This document shows positions 48,752 to 58,667 of a stretch of DNA of 64,000 nucleotides, piece by piece (within the stretch, counting starts at the first letter, position 1; each line of letters opens with the position of its first letter). The position numbers were made by a program, and so were the translations under genes. The stretch covers positions 1,674,001-1,738,000 of the forward strand of contig VNKQ01000010.1 of assembly GCA_016508695.1 (NCBI GenBank), written 5' to 3'. The notes below the pieces were generated by a model. It searched no databases, was not told where the DNA came from, and saw only the letters and a list, made by a program, of their open reading frames with translations. Source of the stretch: Hyphodiscus hymeniophilus (Eukaryota > Ascomycota > Leotiomycetes > Helotiales > Hyphodiscaceae).

Positions 48752-49173
48752 TTTAGGTGTCGGACGTATGCGATATGATATGAATCAAATACTGTATGAC
48801 TTTACACATGCGCCATCCTGGCTTCTTACCCACTTTCATCCCTTTGTCATGTTTTAGTAGTACTCGACATGAGGTCTCTTGCCTGGGTAATTTATCAGTA
48901 GCGGGTCTCAACATGAGACCGTATGAGAAAGATCGAGTGCCCTAATCGAGGAAAATATGACCAGCTCAGTCGATCTAAGACAGGCAGACAATGTAAAATC
49001 TAGGCAACATTTGATTCGCACGAACCACTCTTCATTCTTGTAAATATTGTAATTTGAAGTAAAGTATATACAAACTCCTCTGCCCGTCCTCAAGACCCAG
49101 GGCCAAGCCATTTCTAAAAGTATCTATCGGGTATCAGAATTGAATCCCCTCCCTCCTCCTTCTCCGACTCTCT
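48752..49173. other. Intergenic between convergent DER1 and GH5 gene
   Basis: 422 nt of 3' flanks; nothing else seen. Confidence 0.5.
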
Positions 49174-51174
49174 CTACCAAGCCTCACCAGCAACACCCAA
49201 GCTCCCCCTAACCTCCCTCCTACTACTCCCCCCACACTGCTTGCCATACTTCCTGCTCGTGACCGGGTTAGGGATGGCCCCGTTCTTGATCCCATTCAGG
49301 AACCCCCACCCCCCGGGCCCCTTGGCCGCCCACATGAAGTAGCCACTGCTCGAGCTCTCGAAGACGTCCATCTGCGCCTCGACGTACCTCCGCACCGCCT
49401 CGATCATGTTCGCGTTCCAGTCGTCGAAGTTCGCGCTCTGGCACTGGCAGCCGCTCGTCGAGCACGACGTCCCCGCTGTCGTGGATCCGTCCGGGTTCAC
49501 GCAGATGTTCGTCGCGGCGCTCCATTCCCCCACGTACGTGGGCATCACGGCGTTCGATGTGGATAGGTTGTCCGCCCACCCGCACGCTTGCGTGATGTGC
49601 TGTGCCTGCGTCATGGCGTTTTCTGCATCAGTGTATAGACCGTACAGGTGCGTGTCGACGCCGAACGTCTTGGGCGCCCCGGGAGCCAGATCGCCCAGCA
49701 GCGACTCCGCGACGCCGAGCCATGCCACGGGGGTCTGGAAGGCGTCGTGCATGACGATGACGAGGTCCGGGTTCAGCGTGACGGCCTTCACGGCGGCGTA
49801 GGCCTCGGCGGCCCAGGACTTGGTGGTGCTGAACAGGTTGTTGCCGTAGGAGATGGGCTCGTTGGTCATCTCGAGGCCGACGACGACGTCGGCGTACTCG
49901 AGGGCGCCGTACTTCTCGGCCATGGTCTTCAGCACGGCGATGGACTGCGCGAGGTTGGCGGCCGTCTGCCATTCGTTGACGCCCGCGCGGCCCGAGTTGT
50001 CGAAGCCGTTCTGCGACCCGGGACTGCCGTGGCAGTCGACCCAGACCTTCATGCCGTGCGTGCGGGCCCAGCCGATGGCCTGCTCCAGGTACTGGTCGGC
50101 GCCCTTGAGGTAGGGGGTGTTGGAGTTGTCGTAGGCCCAGTACCCGATGGGGATGCGGAGGGCGTTGATCCCGGCGGCGGCGAGGTCGGAGATGTCTTGC
50201 TCGACGAAGAAGGTGCTCCAGTGGTTCTCGAGGGCGGCTTGGGCGCCGGGCAAGGAGTCGAATGTGTATTGGTCTACGGCGGTGGCGAAGTTTCCACTGA
50301 AGAGATCACCGTCCATCCATGATTCGAGGACCAGCCAGCCTCCGAGGTTTACACCGCGGAGGAAGGGGATTGCAGAGCCAGATGAGCTTGAGGCCGTGGG
50401 TGTGCTTGATGGTTCGGAAGAAGATGAGCTTGGTTTAACAGTGGTGCTCGACTTGATAGTTTCACTGCTTGTGGTTGGAACCACGGAAGAGGTCGATGGA
50501 GGGACGATTGACGTGGTGAGTGATGCGATAGAGCTCGAAGAGATCGAGATTGGCATGGATGGTTTCGGGAGTGAATGAGAGGTTGAAATGGATGAGCTTT
50601 CGACTGAAGCAGAGGAGTTCTGGACAGACACCAAGGATGTAGTGGTGGGAAGTGCCAACGAAGCTGTGGTCGAGAGTGTAAAGAATGGGACGGAGCTTGT
50701 AGAAGTGCTGTTCCGGGTTCCATTTGCATGATGATGATGTCCGGTAGGTCGGGCATATCCAGTCCCAGTTCCAGTTCCAGTTCCAGTTCCAGTTCCAGTT
50801 CCATTTGCATGACCTGAATAGAAAACACCCGCAGCTGTACTCTTCGGCAGGGGAATGACAGTGACTGTGCTCATAACCGCGGAAGTCTGTACAGCGCCAT
50901 CGTGGAGCTCTTTGAGGACGCCAGCAGTACTCTTCGGCAACGGAATGACAGTAACTGTGCTCATAACCATGACAGGGGTCTGAACGGCGCCATTGTGAAG
51001 CTCTTTAAGGACGCCAGCTGATTCAGAAGTCGAAGTATCACTGGAAGCTATTGAAGGTACAGAGCTGTACTTGGCTGGGCAGCCATCCACAGTAACTGTC
51101 ACTGTGGCTCGAGCTAGTATTGGGCTGGAGAGAAGAAGAATGGCCGATATGGCATCTGTGCATGAGATCTTCAT
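49174..51174 (-). CDS. Secreted GH5 glucan 1,3-beta-glucosidase-type enzyme with long Ser/Thr linker
   Basis: Single exon, 666 residues. The start at 51174 was preferred to the upstream in-frame ATG at 51294 because it opens directly into a signal peptide (MKISCTDAISAILLLSSPILARA). Residues ~25-290 are a low-complexity linker: a 33-residue unit starting AGVLKELH occurs twice, then a Gly-Thr run, a His cluster and a Ser/Thr stalk. From ~295 comes the GH5 (exo-beta-1,3-glucanase type) domain: RGVNLGGWLVLESWM, ALRIPIGYWAY, KVWVDCHGSPGSQNG, acid/base E439 in MTNEP, nucleophile E550 in VGEWSAA, and GYFMWAAKGPGGWGF near the end. It should act on cell-wall beta-glucan outside the cell, perhaps wall-tethered by its glycosylated linker. 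The catalytic part is strikingly GC-rich compared with its neighbours. Confidence 0.92.
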   Translation of the reverse strand: MKISCTDAISAILLLSSPILARATVTVTVDGCPAKYSSVPSIASSDTSTSESAGVLKELHNGAVQTPVMVMSTVTVIPLPKSTAGVLKELHDGAVQTSAVMSTVTVIPLPKSTAAGVFYSGHANGTGTGTGTGTGTGTGYARPTGHHHHANGTRNSTSTSSVPFFTLSTTASLALPTTTSLVSVQNSSASVESSSISTSHSLPKPSMPISISSSSIASLTTSIVPPSTSSVVPTTSSETIKSSTTVKPSSSSSEPSSTPTASSSSGSAIPFLRGVNLGGWLVLESWMDGDLFSGNFATAVDQYTFDSLPGAQAALENHWSTFFVEQDISDLAAAGINALRIPIGYWAYDNSNTPYLKGADQYLEQAIGWARTHGMKVWVDCHGSPGSQNGFDNSGRAGVNEWQTAANLAQSIAVLKTMAEKYGALEYADVVVGLEMTNEPISYGNNLFSTTKSWAAEAYAAVKAVTLNPDLVIVMHDAFQTPVAWLGVAESLLGDLAPGAPKTFGVDTHLYGLYTDAENAMTQAQHITQACGWADNLSTSNAVMPTYVGEWSAATNICVNPDGSTTAGTSCSTSGCQCQSANFDDWNANMIEAVRRYVEAQMDVFESSSSGYFMWAAKGPGGWGFLNGIKNGAIPNPVTSRKYGKQCGGSSRREVRGSLGVAGEAW
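50758..50811 (-). repeat. Hexanucleotide minisatellite encoding a Gly-Thr run
   Basis: About nine CCAGTT/CCCAGTT-type units on the plus strand, read on the minus strand as GGAACT = Gly-Thr repeats in the linker of the GH5 enzyme. Length variation is expected between strains. Confidence 0.85.
50833..51021 (-). repeat. Tandem duplication (about 95-100 bp, two copies) in the GH5 linker
   Basis: Two copies of a block encoding AGVLKELH(N/D)GAVQT...MSTVTVIPLPKSTA, arranged head to tail. The copies differ at scattered bases and by a few codons. Confidence 0.8.
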
Positions 51175-53199
51175 CGTCGAAAGTTGTCTGTGATGTATTC
51201 TCTGTGCAGATGTGGTATCGTCTCTTGTAAGGAAAGGCTGTGAAATAGCCTTGTCGCAGGAAGATTGCTTTTGAATGGGGGAAAATATCAACAAGTATCA
51301 AACTTGTAATGAATGTCGTCTTGCCGGTGCTACCGTGTGAAAAGAAAAGGCACCGCCTTTTCAGTATAACGAAAAGATTGTGGAAGTTGGATATTGGGGT
51401 TGGAGAGGTTCGCGAGGTCGGACGTCTTATCCAATTGATGCGAGGCTACTGCCACAACTTGGAATGTATGATGATTGCGAGGAACCAGCTCCACTGAGTG
51501 ACGATGCGGGAGAGAGGGTTGATTTGTTTATTTCTGGTGCGTAAAAGGAATCGGCTTGCGATTTTTGGGGGCAAAATTCAAAAGGAATGTAAATAGACTC
51601 AAGAGTCCAATATTTGAGGGAATGTAGCTGCCGAGAGGGGCAGAAAAGAAAAGCACGGCAACGATGGATTTCTCGACGGAGACGACGATGAAAGAGAAGG
51701 AGGAAAGAAAAACACTCAACCTTGGCAATCTCTCTCTCTTCATATAATCAACCACTTGGAATGAAAATCGGCAGCAAAAAGAGAGTGACTATTTGGAAGG
51801 GTCCGCTCTTCCCCCTGCGTCCCTCACGACTGTGAAATTCCGGCCCAGACCACCCTGGGTGAAACGACTCGCTTATGACCCCTTGGGCGCTTCTCGCTTG
51901 TCATTGGATAAAGGGGCCTCGTTTCAATCGCTTACCAGGAGTCTTCAGGTGCGGGATCATGGGAAAGGGTTCAGATGAAACGAAGATCTGTACTCCTGGC
52001 AATCAGACGCGCGACTGGGGGGGGGTTTATTGACGAATGAGGATAAACATTTCATATACATCGCACAAACCTCCTCCTCTCCTTGGTCCAGATCCCTAGA
52101 TCCTGCCGGGGAGAAGTGGGAAACAAAATGTTTGTATGTTTGTTTGTGTTTCCAAGGGGGTTTCCTGTGAAACAAAATGGTACTCGAGGATGAGTGGTGG
52201 TGGGGCAGACACTGAACCCTAGAGGAGATCTCGCCCGAGGGCTTGATTCAGAATCTCAGATGTGCCGTGCTGCTCCTGACTCTGCTTCTTATCCCTGGAC
52301 CTTCTGCTTCTGGTTCTCGACCTTCTGGTTGTGGGTTCTGGCTATCTAGTAGTCCATTTCACATTAAGCTTTTGCTGGCATGTAAAGTGTCAACGCGGAC
52401 AATGCAGATACACATGCAGATGCGAGCATAATCAGCATCGATAGCAAATAGACTAACTCGACCTCACTATCCAGCATGGGTAATGTCCAGGCCGAGGTCG
52501 AACGAGTCAACATGTCTACAGAGGTACATTTGCGCGATCCTGCAATCCTGCGATCCTGTGCCCTGTGAGCGGATAAGGGGCGGGATCTTCGAGTATCATC
52601 ATGATTGGCTCATCTTGTTTTCGGCCCCCTATTTGTTTACTCAACCGAAGTTCGTAGGAACGCCGTCTAGATGCACTTACTCACATACGCAAAGCGAAAA
52701 GGTATAAATTGTTGGATTCACGCAATGGCAGTTATCAAGTAGCATTCCACCTCACACATGTTTTTTCGGTCATTTCGTTGGCTTCAGCACCTTGACCAAC
52801 ACCTTAACCCTGGGGGTTACTGTAGGGATATCATACCGACCTTCTGTCCCACAAACACAAATGTCCCTTACGAAGTCATGGAAGCTTGAAAGATCGTCAG
52901 TCCATCCTAAGAGGTACCAGCATACACAAAACTTGGGTAATAGCTTGCAGATGTATGGCTTACAGTGCCGTGCTTGTACGAAGAATCGTCAACGCTGCAC
53001 TGGACCCTATGCGGTCGTTTCTGCCCCTCCCCAGTGTCGCCGCACACAAGCCGAGAATGGAGTACGAGCTTCATAGCCGCCACCAAGACCGCGCAATACT
53101 TCGCTTTCATCCCAAGCACAGAGGTAAGAGAATCGTTATTGATATAACATTTCTTGTTTTAATGATGATTATCTGCTCTGAGCTGGGTTTTTCACTACA
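51175..53199. other. 2.0-kb region upstream of the GH5 gene without a supported gene
   Basis: Contains the GH5 promoter, a run of nine G at 52017-52025, and short overlapping frames. A plus-strand frame at about 52950-53010 contains a CRAC..NRQRC string that looks faintly like a zinc cluster, but I could not extend it. The right end merges into the gene fragment at 53200. Confidence 0.4.
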
Positions 53200-53319
53200 A
53201 GTATTATCGAATTTACTGGACCAGTCCCACCCATCCCTGAACGCATCCGTCCCCCAATAACCAGAGAGGAGCTCGAGACATTAGAAGAGGCTGTTTTCCC
53301 CAATAATCCAACCTTTTAG
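53200..53319 (+). pseudogene. Inverted partial copy of the 3' end of the minisatellite membrane-protein gene (55.2-56.9 kb)
   Basis: Codes in one open frame for SIIEFTGPVPPIPERIRPP.TREELETLEEAVFP followed by a short unrelated end and a stop at 53317-53319. The last exon of the gene at 55171-56935 ends in SISEFVGPAPPIPERIRPP.TREELERLEEAVFP. The match is nearly identical over ~35 codons at both protein and DNA level, in opposite orientation, and stops abruptly on the upstream side. A possible splice acceptor (CTACAAG) lies immediately before it, so it could also be the last exon of a decayed paralogue. I found no upstream coding part. Confidence 0.75.
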
Positions 53320-53357
53320 CCAATATAATAAAGGAAACACAGTCGACACTCAACAAT

Positions 53358-53471
53358 GTTAGGAGCCCGACATTGACAGTGTTAGGAGCCCGACATCGAC
53401 AGTGCTAGGAGCCCGACATCGACAGTATGAGGAGCCCGACATCGACAATTGGTGGCACGACATCGACAGAC
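53358..53471. repeat. 23-bp tandem repeat array, about five copies
   Basis: Units start at 53358, 53381, 53404 and 53427 with consensus GTTAGGAGCCCGACATCGAC followed by AGT, plus a degenerate fifth copy at 53450-53471. The first four differ at only one to four bases. The array begins 38 nt after the stop of the gene fragment. Confidence 0.9.
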
Positions 53472-53517
53472 ACTGACAAGATGCCTTGTGCACACTTTTC
53501 ATCCACCCTTCACCTGC

Positions 53518-54387
53518 TTAGAACTTCTCAGCCGCAGGCCTCATATCCAGTTCGTGTGTCCACAGCTCCGGCTCCTGCTGACTGAGCCATAGATACGTCT
53601 TACCCACAGCATCAGCACTCATCTTCTTCCCAATCCTCTGGTCCTCCCCCTGCTTATCCTCAATCCCCCCGTTGGCAATCGTGTGTACCACATGAACACC
53701 CTTAGGACTCATCTCCCTCGCCAACGTCTGCGCCAATTGCCTCACACTGGCCCTCCCCGCTCCATATGCCGCATACTCAGCACTACATCTCAACGCACCT
53801 AGTGTTCCCGTGAATATAAGCGTGCCCTTCTTCTCCCCCGTCTCGGAAAGTGTTCCCGCCCCATGATGCTCAAAGAACATCTTCAACGCCTCCTGACTAA
53901 ACGTAAAGGCACCCCCAACATAATCCTCAAGACTCTGCGTGAAATCCTCGTACTTTTCGCTCATGAACGGTTTCCTACTAGAGTGCTTGATTGAGAAGAC
54001 GGCTACCCTGAGATTGAGGTCTTTAAACGAGGAGTGTCTGCGGATGGATTGGAATGCGGCTTTTAGGTTGGAGGGTTGGGTGTCCGTGGGAAAGGTCTCG
54101 ATCACGCTGCCTGGGGACGTGGACTCGAGGTTGGAGCGGATGGAAGAGAGGGCTTCAGGACGGCGCGCGAGGAGGGCGACTGCGAGGTTGCCGTGTGAGG
54201 GGTGAGAGAGAATGCGGGCTATTCCTGTGCCCTGGATTGTTTAGCAGTGTATTTTTGGGAAGACATAGAGTGGAAGGGGTATTGAATTGTAGCTTAGGTT
54301 GGAAGACTCCGGTTGATCTTGGAGGACAGAGAAGCTTACAGTATTAGGACCAGCTCCAATGATGATTGCAAGGCCAGATGGAGGCAT
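53518..54387 (-). CDS. Short-chain dehydrogenase/reductase-like protein with altered catalytic motif
   Basis: Exons 54340-54387 and 53518-54231 (intron 108 nt, donor GTAAGC, acceptor CCAG) give 253 residues. The N-terminal nucleotide-binding strand IIIGAGPNTGTGIARIL is completed across the splice, with the following ALLARRPEAL strand, so NAD(P) binding is likely. The usual YxxxK catalytic pair is replaced: the region reads AAYGAGRASVRQLAQTL, with Arg where Lys is expected. Family members near this type often have a degenerate YxxxK, so the protein may be a reductase with changed chemistry or a non-enzymatic binder. The substrate is unknown. It lies just downstream of the 23-bp array. Confidence 0.85.
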
Positions 54388-55170
54388 TGTGTCTGTTCTC
54401 AATAGTTTCGTCTGATTGCCTTGTACAAGTATAGTGCAGAGAATAAGAGATGATCTGGCAATGGAAAAAAATGAGAATCTGGCAACGAGAGTCTTTATAA
54501 TAACCTACTAAGTTATTCCCCAGCTTTTCAATAGACTAAAGCAAAGAAGCTTCGACGTCACGAGGAGAGCAAATGACGTCTGGAGGAGTGAGCCGGCTAC
54601 AGACTAGCGGCCGCATCAAAATAAGACGACAACTCAACTTCCGTTGTTCTTCTCTCGATTGAAGAAATGAACAACAACTTCTTTTCAATGACCAGTCACA
54701 GAAGAAGTCTTCTTTGAGAAACCTAGAGCAAAGTAATACTTCGATGGCGATCCACGCGGATAGCAGTAGAGAAAAATGTGGGTAGTTTCTTGGGGTTGAA
54801 GTCAAGTCCAATCCCTTCAGAGCAGGTGAACAACTGAGGGATCCCACTTGGACCTTCCTGTTCGCGAAGATATCAAATATCAAGGGCTTTGATAAGGCAG
54901 ATTTTCCACAAAAGCACTGGATTTGTGATTCTTGCCTAGTCGGCAGCGTGGGATGGAGATTCCATTCCCTCAAGTAAACCAAGGACTCAATTCTCCAAAA
55001 TTCATGAGGCTTTGAGGCTTGTGAAATTTCTCTGCAATGTAGTATCTTCAGCTATGGGAAACGGGGAAAGAATCAAGTGAGCGCGTCCACCCAATCCTTC
55101 ACATGATTCATAATTGTACATATGGAGCCTCCATGAAATCTATAGCTCCTTCCATCAGTATAATCCGTCT
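54388..55170. other. Intergenic upstream of the SDR gene
   Basis: 783 nt. Contains the SDR promoter and the 3' flank of the minisatellite membrane-protein gene. A 148-codon minus-strand frame at 54536-54982 has no recognisable content and I do not call it. Confidence 0.4.
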
Positions 55171-56935
55171 CTAAATCCACTTCGGGAAAACAGCTTCTTC
55201 CAATCTCTCAAGTTCCTCTCTGGTCATTGGGGGACGGATGCGTTCAGGAATGGGTGGGGCTGGTCCCACAAATTCGCTAATGCTTGCGAGTCGTCTCAGC
55301 TCGGGGCGCAATGGACCAGTACCCGAATAACGAGCAGGTGGAGGGCCAGTGCTTGAGGGACGAGCACCAGGAGAATCAGTACGTGAGGGACGACTGCCTG
55401 AAGGAGCAGAAGGTGAAAGGCCACTGCCTGAAGGATGAGCACTCGGAGAGCCGGTGCGTAAAGGACGAGTGCCTGAATAACCAGCACATGGTGAATCAGC
55501 ACGTGGAAGGCCGATACGTGAAGGTCCTGGATGACTAGCACCTGAAAGCCAAGTGCTTGGAGAATCAGCAGGCAAAAGGCTAGTCCGTGAAAAGCCAGCG
55601 CCTAAAAGACCAGAACCAGAAGAGCGAACACCTGAAGAACCCGTAGGACCAGCATCTGAAGGGTCAGCACCGGGAGCAACAGTACGTGGAAGGCCAGTAC
55701 GTGGAAGGCCAGTACGTGGAAGGCCAGTACGTGGAAGGCCAGTGTTTAAAGGACCAGTGCTGGAAGGGCGAGCAACTAAAGACTCAAAAGAACGAACTCT
55801 TGAAGGAACCACTCGTGGTACACAAGCATCCAAGTATGCCAATGAGCTGTCATGTCTCCGAGAGACTCTATTCTCGTTGCTTCTCTCGTTCACCGTGCTG
55901 GGCTCTCCAACCTCGTCTTCTTGTTCATTGATTGCATGCTCCAGTGTTCGACCGTTAGAGGACTGGCTTTCAAGATCCTCGACAAACTCATCGGAAGACG
56001 AGCGGGGGCGGTGGAGGCCTTGTGTACGGACATGCTCATTTTCGAAGTTCTCGTAACTACGCGGATTGTAGCCGGTGTTGATAGTTATGTCACCCGAAAG
56101 CGAGTTCTTATGAATTCTGAGTGGGTCGATTGCAGGAACGTCAGGATAGTACGAACCTCGAGCACTTCCGCCGCGAGGAGGAATGTTCTCAAGACGAAGT
56201 TCTGGTCGGGTGAGGTTTTCTGTTGGCATACCATGCTCAATAATGGTCTCATTTGACTGAGGACTACCATTTGTGGCTCTTTCACTTTCGGTCTCGTCCA
56301 GCGTAGCCTCGATAACCGGTGTTCTGATTATGTCCAGCTGAAGCAGGGCTGCACTAAATTCGCCCTCTTGCATTTGGCTCTCGGCAAGAGGGATGATCGC
56401 ACCACTGGGTTGTCCGCTCTCCGAATCATCCTTGTGACAACGGGAGCAGATGATCCAGATGCTGGCACCGATGACAATGACCAGAACAGGGACTAGAACT
56501 CCAGCGATGATTGCTGCCGTCTTGTGGGAAGAGCTACGAACTGCGGCAAGTCCGACAGAAGAAGCGTTTGCGGACGAGGAGCTGGAAGAGGAGCTTGACA
56601 TGGAGCTCGAAGTGGAAGTAGCAAATGTATAGGAGCCTGCACTTAAAGTGGATGAAGCTTTGGCAGAGTTGATGAGGATAGTGGGAATCGCAACGGACTC
56701 GCTGGAAGCAACAGTAAGCGACCGTAAACATGATGGCTGAAACACCCCGATTGACTTACAGATAGGTGCGGGTAGTAGCACTGATGGTTGTGACGAGGTT
56801 GATCATGGTGACCCATGACGAAGGTGTGGGCCCAGGCGACACTACCTCAAATGTGGTCAACTTACTGGAGGTGGATGTCGGAATGGTTGATGTTGCCTCA
56901 ACCAGCGTCCAGATGATCGAGGGAGTGGTGGACAT
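55171..56935 (-). CDS. Single-pass membrane protein with Ser-rich N-terminus and repeat-built cytosolic tail
   Basis: Exons 56760-56935 and 55171-56701 (intron 58 nt) give 568 residues. The first ~110 residues are Ser/Thr-rich and end in a poly-Ser stalk, then comes one transmembrane helix (TAAIIAGVLVPVLVIVIGASIWIIC) and a basic/acidic border (SRCHKDD). The tail of ~430 residues is charged at first, then Pro/Gly/Ser-rich with GLPRT repeated four times and degenerate (S/P)(G/R)-type units, ending in PPIPERIRPPMTREELERLEEAVFP. No clear signal peptide precedes the Ser-rich part, so either the start is upstream on an unseen exon or the helix serves as the anchor. Layout resembles fungal wall-stress sensors (Ser-rich ectodomain, one helix, cytosolic tail), but sequence family is unknown. 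Its 3' end has an inverted partial copy at 53200. Confidence 0.75.
55681..55740 (-). repeat. 15-bp minisatellite, four perfect copies encoding GLPRT
   Basis: Unit AGTACGTGGAAGGCC on the plus strand, four exact copies. Degenerate relatives of the unit (GTGCCTGAAGGA-like) extend over about 55300-55760, so most of the tail seems to have grown from this repeat. Confidence 0.9.
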
Positions 56936-57856
56936 TGTTGCAGGAGTGGCTTTGCGTGTATGCAGGTTGTGCTACTGAATAATGATCAGGAATGCCCGAG
57001 AGGTCTCATGCAGGCTATCTCGAAATCAAGTCATAATTCACATACCTGTTGTGAAGTCACTAGTTGCGAAGCAAAGCTATTGCGATGGAAGACTGTGCGA
57101 GTTGGCGAAGGAGCTTGGAAAGGAATCCTCTGATCGGACCAAGATGCTTCAGCGAGTTTGGAGTTTGAGAGCTCTGCCTTCCGGGTAGGAGGCTTTGCTC
57201 CGAGGTGCAAGTTGGTAGTTGCGAGATGTGCAACTTGAGGTTGAAAAAGGTGAGAGGTCTCTGTTTCCTTTCGTTTTGAAAATCGAAACAGTGTAGCAAT
57301 AGAGACCAATGCGGCAGATTTGATGATGTCGTCGACTCGTCGTTGCAAACCGGAGAGACCACTGGTGCAGAATCACTTGAGGTGGTTGCAAAGCTCAAGC
57401 GGACATTATCGACGAACAACAAATTAGCCCTGGGTATTTCACCCAAGTGGTCTTGAAAGTTGGACAAAGTATGGGGATAGATTTGGAGAAGTCTCTACCT
57501 ATGTACTCCATGAATCACATGTCGTTCTTAGCAAGGTTAAGCTTATCGAAAGGGGTGGGACTTTGTCTTTTGATTACAAGGACATTCACAAAGCATGTAT
57601 ATTCACAGGGATCCAGCTGATATTTGTTCAATGCAGATGAGTGAAGTAAGGATTGCCGAGAGCAAGACGAGAAGCGACAGCCTACTCAGCACACGCCATA
57701 AATTCTGATAAAGACCTCACTTCTGCTCGCTAAAGCTCATAATGACTTTTCATTGGCTAGGCTAGCTAAAGGGGCACTAAAATCTTACAAACGATTGATC
57801 AACACACAACCACAGACACCAACACATAAGACGACGACAAGAGTACCCTTCCGACA
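56936..57856. other. 921-nt divergent intergenic region
   Basis: Promoters of the minisatellite membrane-protein gene and of the 126-residue gene. Minus-strand frames at 57031-57467 show no recognisable content. If the membrane protein has an upstream signal-peptide exon it would lie here; I did not find one. Confidence 0.4.
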
Positions 57857-58353
57857 ATGACTTCTCTTCCACCAGCTGTGAAGTTTATTCATTGGTCTCC
57901 CGACCTCAACTCTGAAGAGATTGTCAATATCAACATTGAGAGGTACGTGCCAAAATGCCTATTCAAGGTGATATATTGGACTAGATGCTTACTCAAAACC
58001 ACCAACAGACTTCCAGATATCCCCTTCGGAGAAGTGTTTGAACCCAACAAGCCTCTTCGTCCTCAACTAATCACATTCTCTGTCTTGAAGCTCCGCCTGG
58101 AGCGGGCAATAAGGCACTTATTCCCGCGTTCCTTCCCTAAGAAGCGTTTGGGAATTGAAGCAATCGTCGTCAGCTTCCCAGGAGTCGGCGAATTGTATGT
58201 TTGATGCCTACGCAAGCATTGGGATCGGGCTAATACACATCTAGGAGACAGGATTTCGTTGTCACGTCAAAGAATTGGAGGCAGATGCGGCAGGAGATTG
58301 CGGAGGTCGGAGAGGAGAATATTGAGATTCAGTTTGGCATCAAGTTGCTATGA
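57857..58353 (+). CDS. Small conserved-looking protein of unknown function
   Basis: Exons 57857-57942, 58009-58194 and 58245-58353 (introns 66 and 50 nt) give 126 residues. Features: MTSLPPAVKFIHWSPDLNSEE at the start, LPDIPFGEVFEPNKPLRPQLITFSVLKLRLERAIRHLF in the middle and VVTSKNWRQMRQEIAEVGEENIEI near the end. It is soluble, with no signal peptide or membrane helix, and looks like an alpha/beta fold. I do not recognise a family. Both joins keep phase and use good GTACGT/GTATGT donors and CAG/TAG acceptors, which supports a real gene. Convergent with NDUFAF7. Confidence 0.72.
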
Positions 58354-58667
58354 TTGGATTGAAGGATTGGGATGATACCGCGATAGAGAAGCTCTAATAT
58401 GTGGGAGTTGGTCGTTCTCATATTGATTCAATGAATCTTGAACAACTTTGTCCCCTCCCGTAATGACGAAGCTCCCTTAAATGCCAAAAGTCAAGCCAGA
58501 CGGTGATATCTATTGACCAGACCCTAATCGCTCCAGGATGGTGGAGGGTTTTTGGATTCTATGGAAGAGTATCTAGATCCCTCATCTACCACATACGAGA
58601 AGCAGCTCGAGATGAACTAAATACACATTCATTATGTTTACATCATGACTCTACGGTCCGATCAGTT
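58354..58667. other. Intergenic between convergent genes
   Basis: 314 nt of 3' flanks; nothing else seen. Confidence 0.5.

Noticed and set aside
49648..50322. 224-codon plus-strand frame antisense to the GH5 gene
   Set aside because: It is a Val/Gly/Asp-rich shadow created by the G/C-ending codons of the real minus-strand catalytic domain.
52950..53010. CRAC..NRQRC string resembling a Zn2Cys6 cluster
   Set aside because: Spacing does not fit the full six-cysteine pattern and the frame cannot be extended into a regulator.
53358..53471. Regular 23-bp repeats as a possible CRISPR-like array
   Set aside because: Units are directly adjacent with no unique spacers, and the genome is eukaryotic; it is a minisatellite.
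54536..54982. 148-codon minus-strand frame
   Set aside because: Composition looks random (many Cys, Ser, Arg), no start context or homologue recognised.
55284..55538. Plus-strand frame across the minisatellite
   Set aside because: A 15-bp unit is open in several frames by periodicity; the minus-strand frame has the membrane helix, splice join and continuous protein.
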